6,393 nucleotides of DNA from Pseudomonadota bacterium. Its GTDB lineage: Bacteria > Pseudomonadota > Gammaproteobacteria > Pseudomonadales > Halieaceae. A program made the translations under genes and the position numbers. Where the stretch lies: contig JAUVBI010000184.1 in NCBI GenBank assembly GCA_030591305.1, positions 1 through 6,393 on the forward strand, read 5' to 3'. Below the pieces are notes generated by a model. The model had not been told where the DNA came from, made no database searches, and saw only the letters and a list, made by a program, of their open reading frames with translations. This document shows positions 5,257-6,393 of this stretch, piece by piece; the first letter of the stretch is position 1; each line of letters begins with the position of its first letter.

Positions 5257-6393
5257 CGCCGCCACTCCTGGCCAGCCATAATTTCCACCAGGTGTTGTAC
5301 CGCGTCCCACACATCGGTATAGCCTACATACAGTGGCGCAAAACCAAAGCGCATATTATGCGGAGCGCGAAAATCACCGATTACGCCTCGCGCGATGAGT
5401 GCCTGTACAATGGCGTAACCGTGTTCATGGTCAAGTGACACCTGGCTACCCCTGCGCTGCGCATCCCGGGGGCTCACCAGGTGGAAATCGTGATCCCCAC
5501 AGCGCTGTTCTATCAGGTCGATAAAGATACCGGTAAGCGCCTGTGACTTTTTACGAACCTCTGCCATATCAGCGTGCAAAAACAGGTCTATACCCACTTC
5601 GGCAACCGCCAGGCTTAAAATGGGTTGGGTGCCACTCAGCATCTGGCGAATATTATTTGCGGGGCGGTAATCGCGTTCGAAAGCGAAAGGGTCAGCGTGC
5701 CCCCACCAACCGGTCAAGGGTTGCCTGGCCGCTCCCTGATGCCGTTTCGCCGCAAAGATAAAGGCCGGGCTACCCGGTCCGCCATTTAAGTATTTATAGG
5801 TGCAACCAATGGCAAAGTCGGCACGACAGGCGTTGAGATCAACTTCCAGGGCACCCGCACTGTGGCACAAATCCCACACAGAGATTGCACCTGCCGCCTG
5901 GGTCTGCGCTGTGATGGCCGACATATCCAATACCCGACCGGACTTGTAATGCACCTGGGTGAGGCACACAATGGCGACGTCGTCGTCAATCGCAGCCTCC
6001 AGTTCATCCTCTTCGGCAAACCTGATTTCGTAGCCGTCTCCCAACTGTTCAAGCAGCCCCTGGATCATGTAGTTATCGGTGGGAAAATTGCTGCCCTCCA
6101 TCACAATAATCCGACGACCCGGAACCAGCCCCAAAGCTGCGGATATCACCTTGTACAGATTGATACCGGTGGAGTCGGTCACCACAACCTCGCCGGCATC
6201 AGCGCCGATTAGTCGGGCAATCTTGTCTCCCAGGATAAGGGGTAAATCCCACCAGCCGGCCTTGTTCCAGCTCATAATCAGGTCAGCGCCCCACTCCTGC
6301 TCTACCACTTCCCTGGCCCTGGCCAAGGCTGCTTTGGGTTTTATACCCAGCGAGTTGCCATCGAGATAAATCACTCCCTCAGGAATGGCAAAC
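5223..6393 (-). CDS. kynU: Kynureninase, 5' partial
   Basis: This PLP-dependent fold-type I enzyme cleaves L-kynurenine (or 3-hydroxykynurenine) to anthranilate (or 3-hydroxyanthranilate) and alanine in tryptophan catabolism, in the cytoplasm. The frame is open to the window edge: the GTG at 6374 is internal, because codons before it read FAIPEG in front of VIYLDGNSLG, the family's N-terminal motif. About 30 residues of the usual roughly 420 are missing. Numbering from that GTG, visible family features are VTDSTGINLYK (65-75), WDLCHSAGA (167-175) with D168 expected to contact the PLP ring nitrogen, CTYKYLNGGPGSPAF (191-205) with K194 as the Schiff-base lysine, and GWWGHADPF further on. All key residues seen are intact. 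The stop shares a base with an ATG (TGATG). Downstream on the same strand lie the truncated S9 gene and then the Rieske gene, with no other kynurenine-pathway gene in view. Confidence 0.95.
   Translation of the reverse strand, partial: FAIPEGVIYLDGNSLGIKPKAALARAREVVEQEWGADLIMSWNKAGWWDLPLILGDKIARLIGADAGEVVVTDSTGINLYKVISAALGLVPGRRIIVMEGSNFPTDNYMIQGLLEQLGDGYEIRFAEEDELEAAIDDDVAIVCLTQVHYKSGRVLDMSAITAQTQAAGAISVWDLCHSAGALEVDLNACRADFAIGCTYKYLNGGPGSPAFIFAAKRHQGAARQPLTGWWGHADPFAFERDYRPANNIRQMLSGTQPILSLAVAEVGIDLFLHADMAEVRKKSQALTGIFIDLIEQRCGDHDFHLVSPRDAQRRGSQVSLDHEHGYAIVQALIARGVIGDFRAPHNMRFGFAPLYVGYTDVWDAVQHLVEIMAGQEWRREEFNRREAVT

Overview
The window reads as bacterial chromosome, most likely from a marine-type gammaproteobacterium. 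That placement is an inference. It rests on the company of a luciferase-like flavin oxidoreductase, an AhpD-fold protein, a Rieske protein, an S9 peptidase lipoprotein and kynureninase, and on TGACCCC-type palindromic repeats of the sort I associate with REP/RAYT elements. No RNA gene, CRISPR array or intact transposase is visible, and there is no gene-free stretch over 300 bases.

Plus strand, 1-3678: a compact, probably co-transcribed set. It starts with the 3' part of a luciferase-like (LLM) flavin-dependent oxidoreductase gene. After 9 bases comes an 8-helix membrane protein made of two similar halves. A 4-base GTGA overlap leads to a 4-helix membrane protein that is a third copy of the same module. 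A 1-base TGATG overlap leads to a 165-residue soluble protein I do not recognise. After a 36-base gap with a clear ribosome binding site comes an AhpD/carboxymuconolactone-decarboxylase-like protein. The triplicated membrane module with its H-x-H motif is the best candidate here for something poorly described.

Minus strand, 6393-3660: kynureninase (kynU, 5' end outside the window), then a truncated S9 peptidase-like lipoprotein gene, then a small Rieske [2Fe-2S] protein whose 3' end overlaps the AhpD-like gene by 19 bases, tail to tail. The kynU stop region is present twice. A 43-base stretch at 5214-5256 recurs, with 3 mismatches, at 4034-4076, directly at the Rieske start. Both copies carry the same TGATG stop/start overlap. 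The simplest reading is that kynU and the Rieske gene were once adjacent and translationally coupled, and that about 1.18 kb carrying the S9 fragment and a palindromic repeat now separates them. The S9 gene stops inside that palindrome, having lost its whole catalytic domain.

Functionally, kynureninase points to tryptophan/kynurenine catabolism. The plus-strand cluster suggests flavin- or redox-dependent metabolism tied to a membrane component, but its substrate cannot be read from the sequence.
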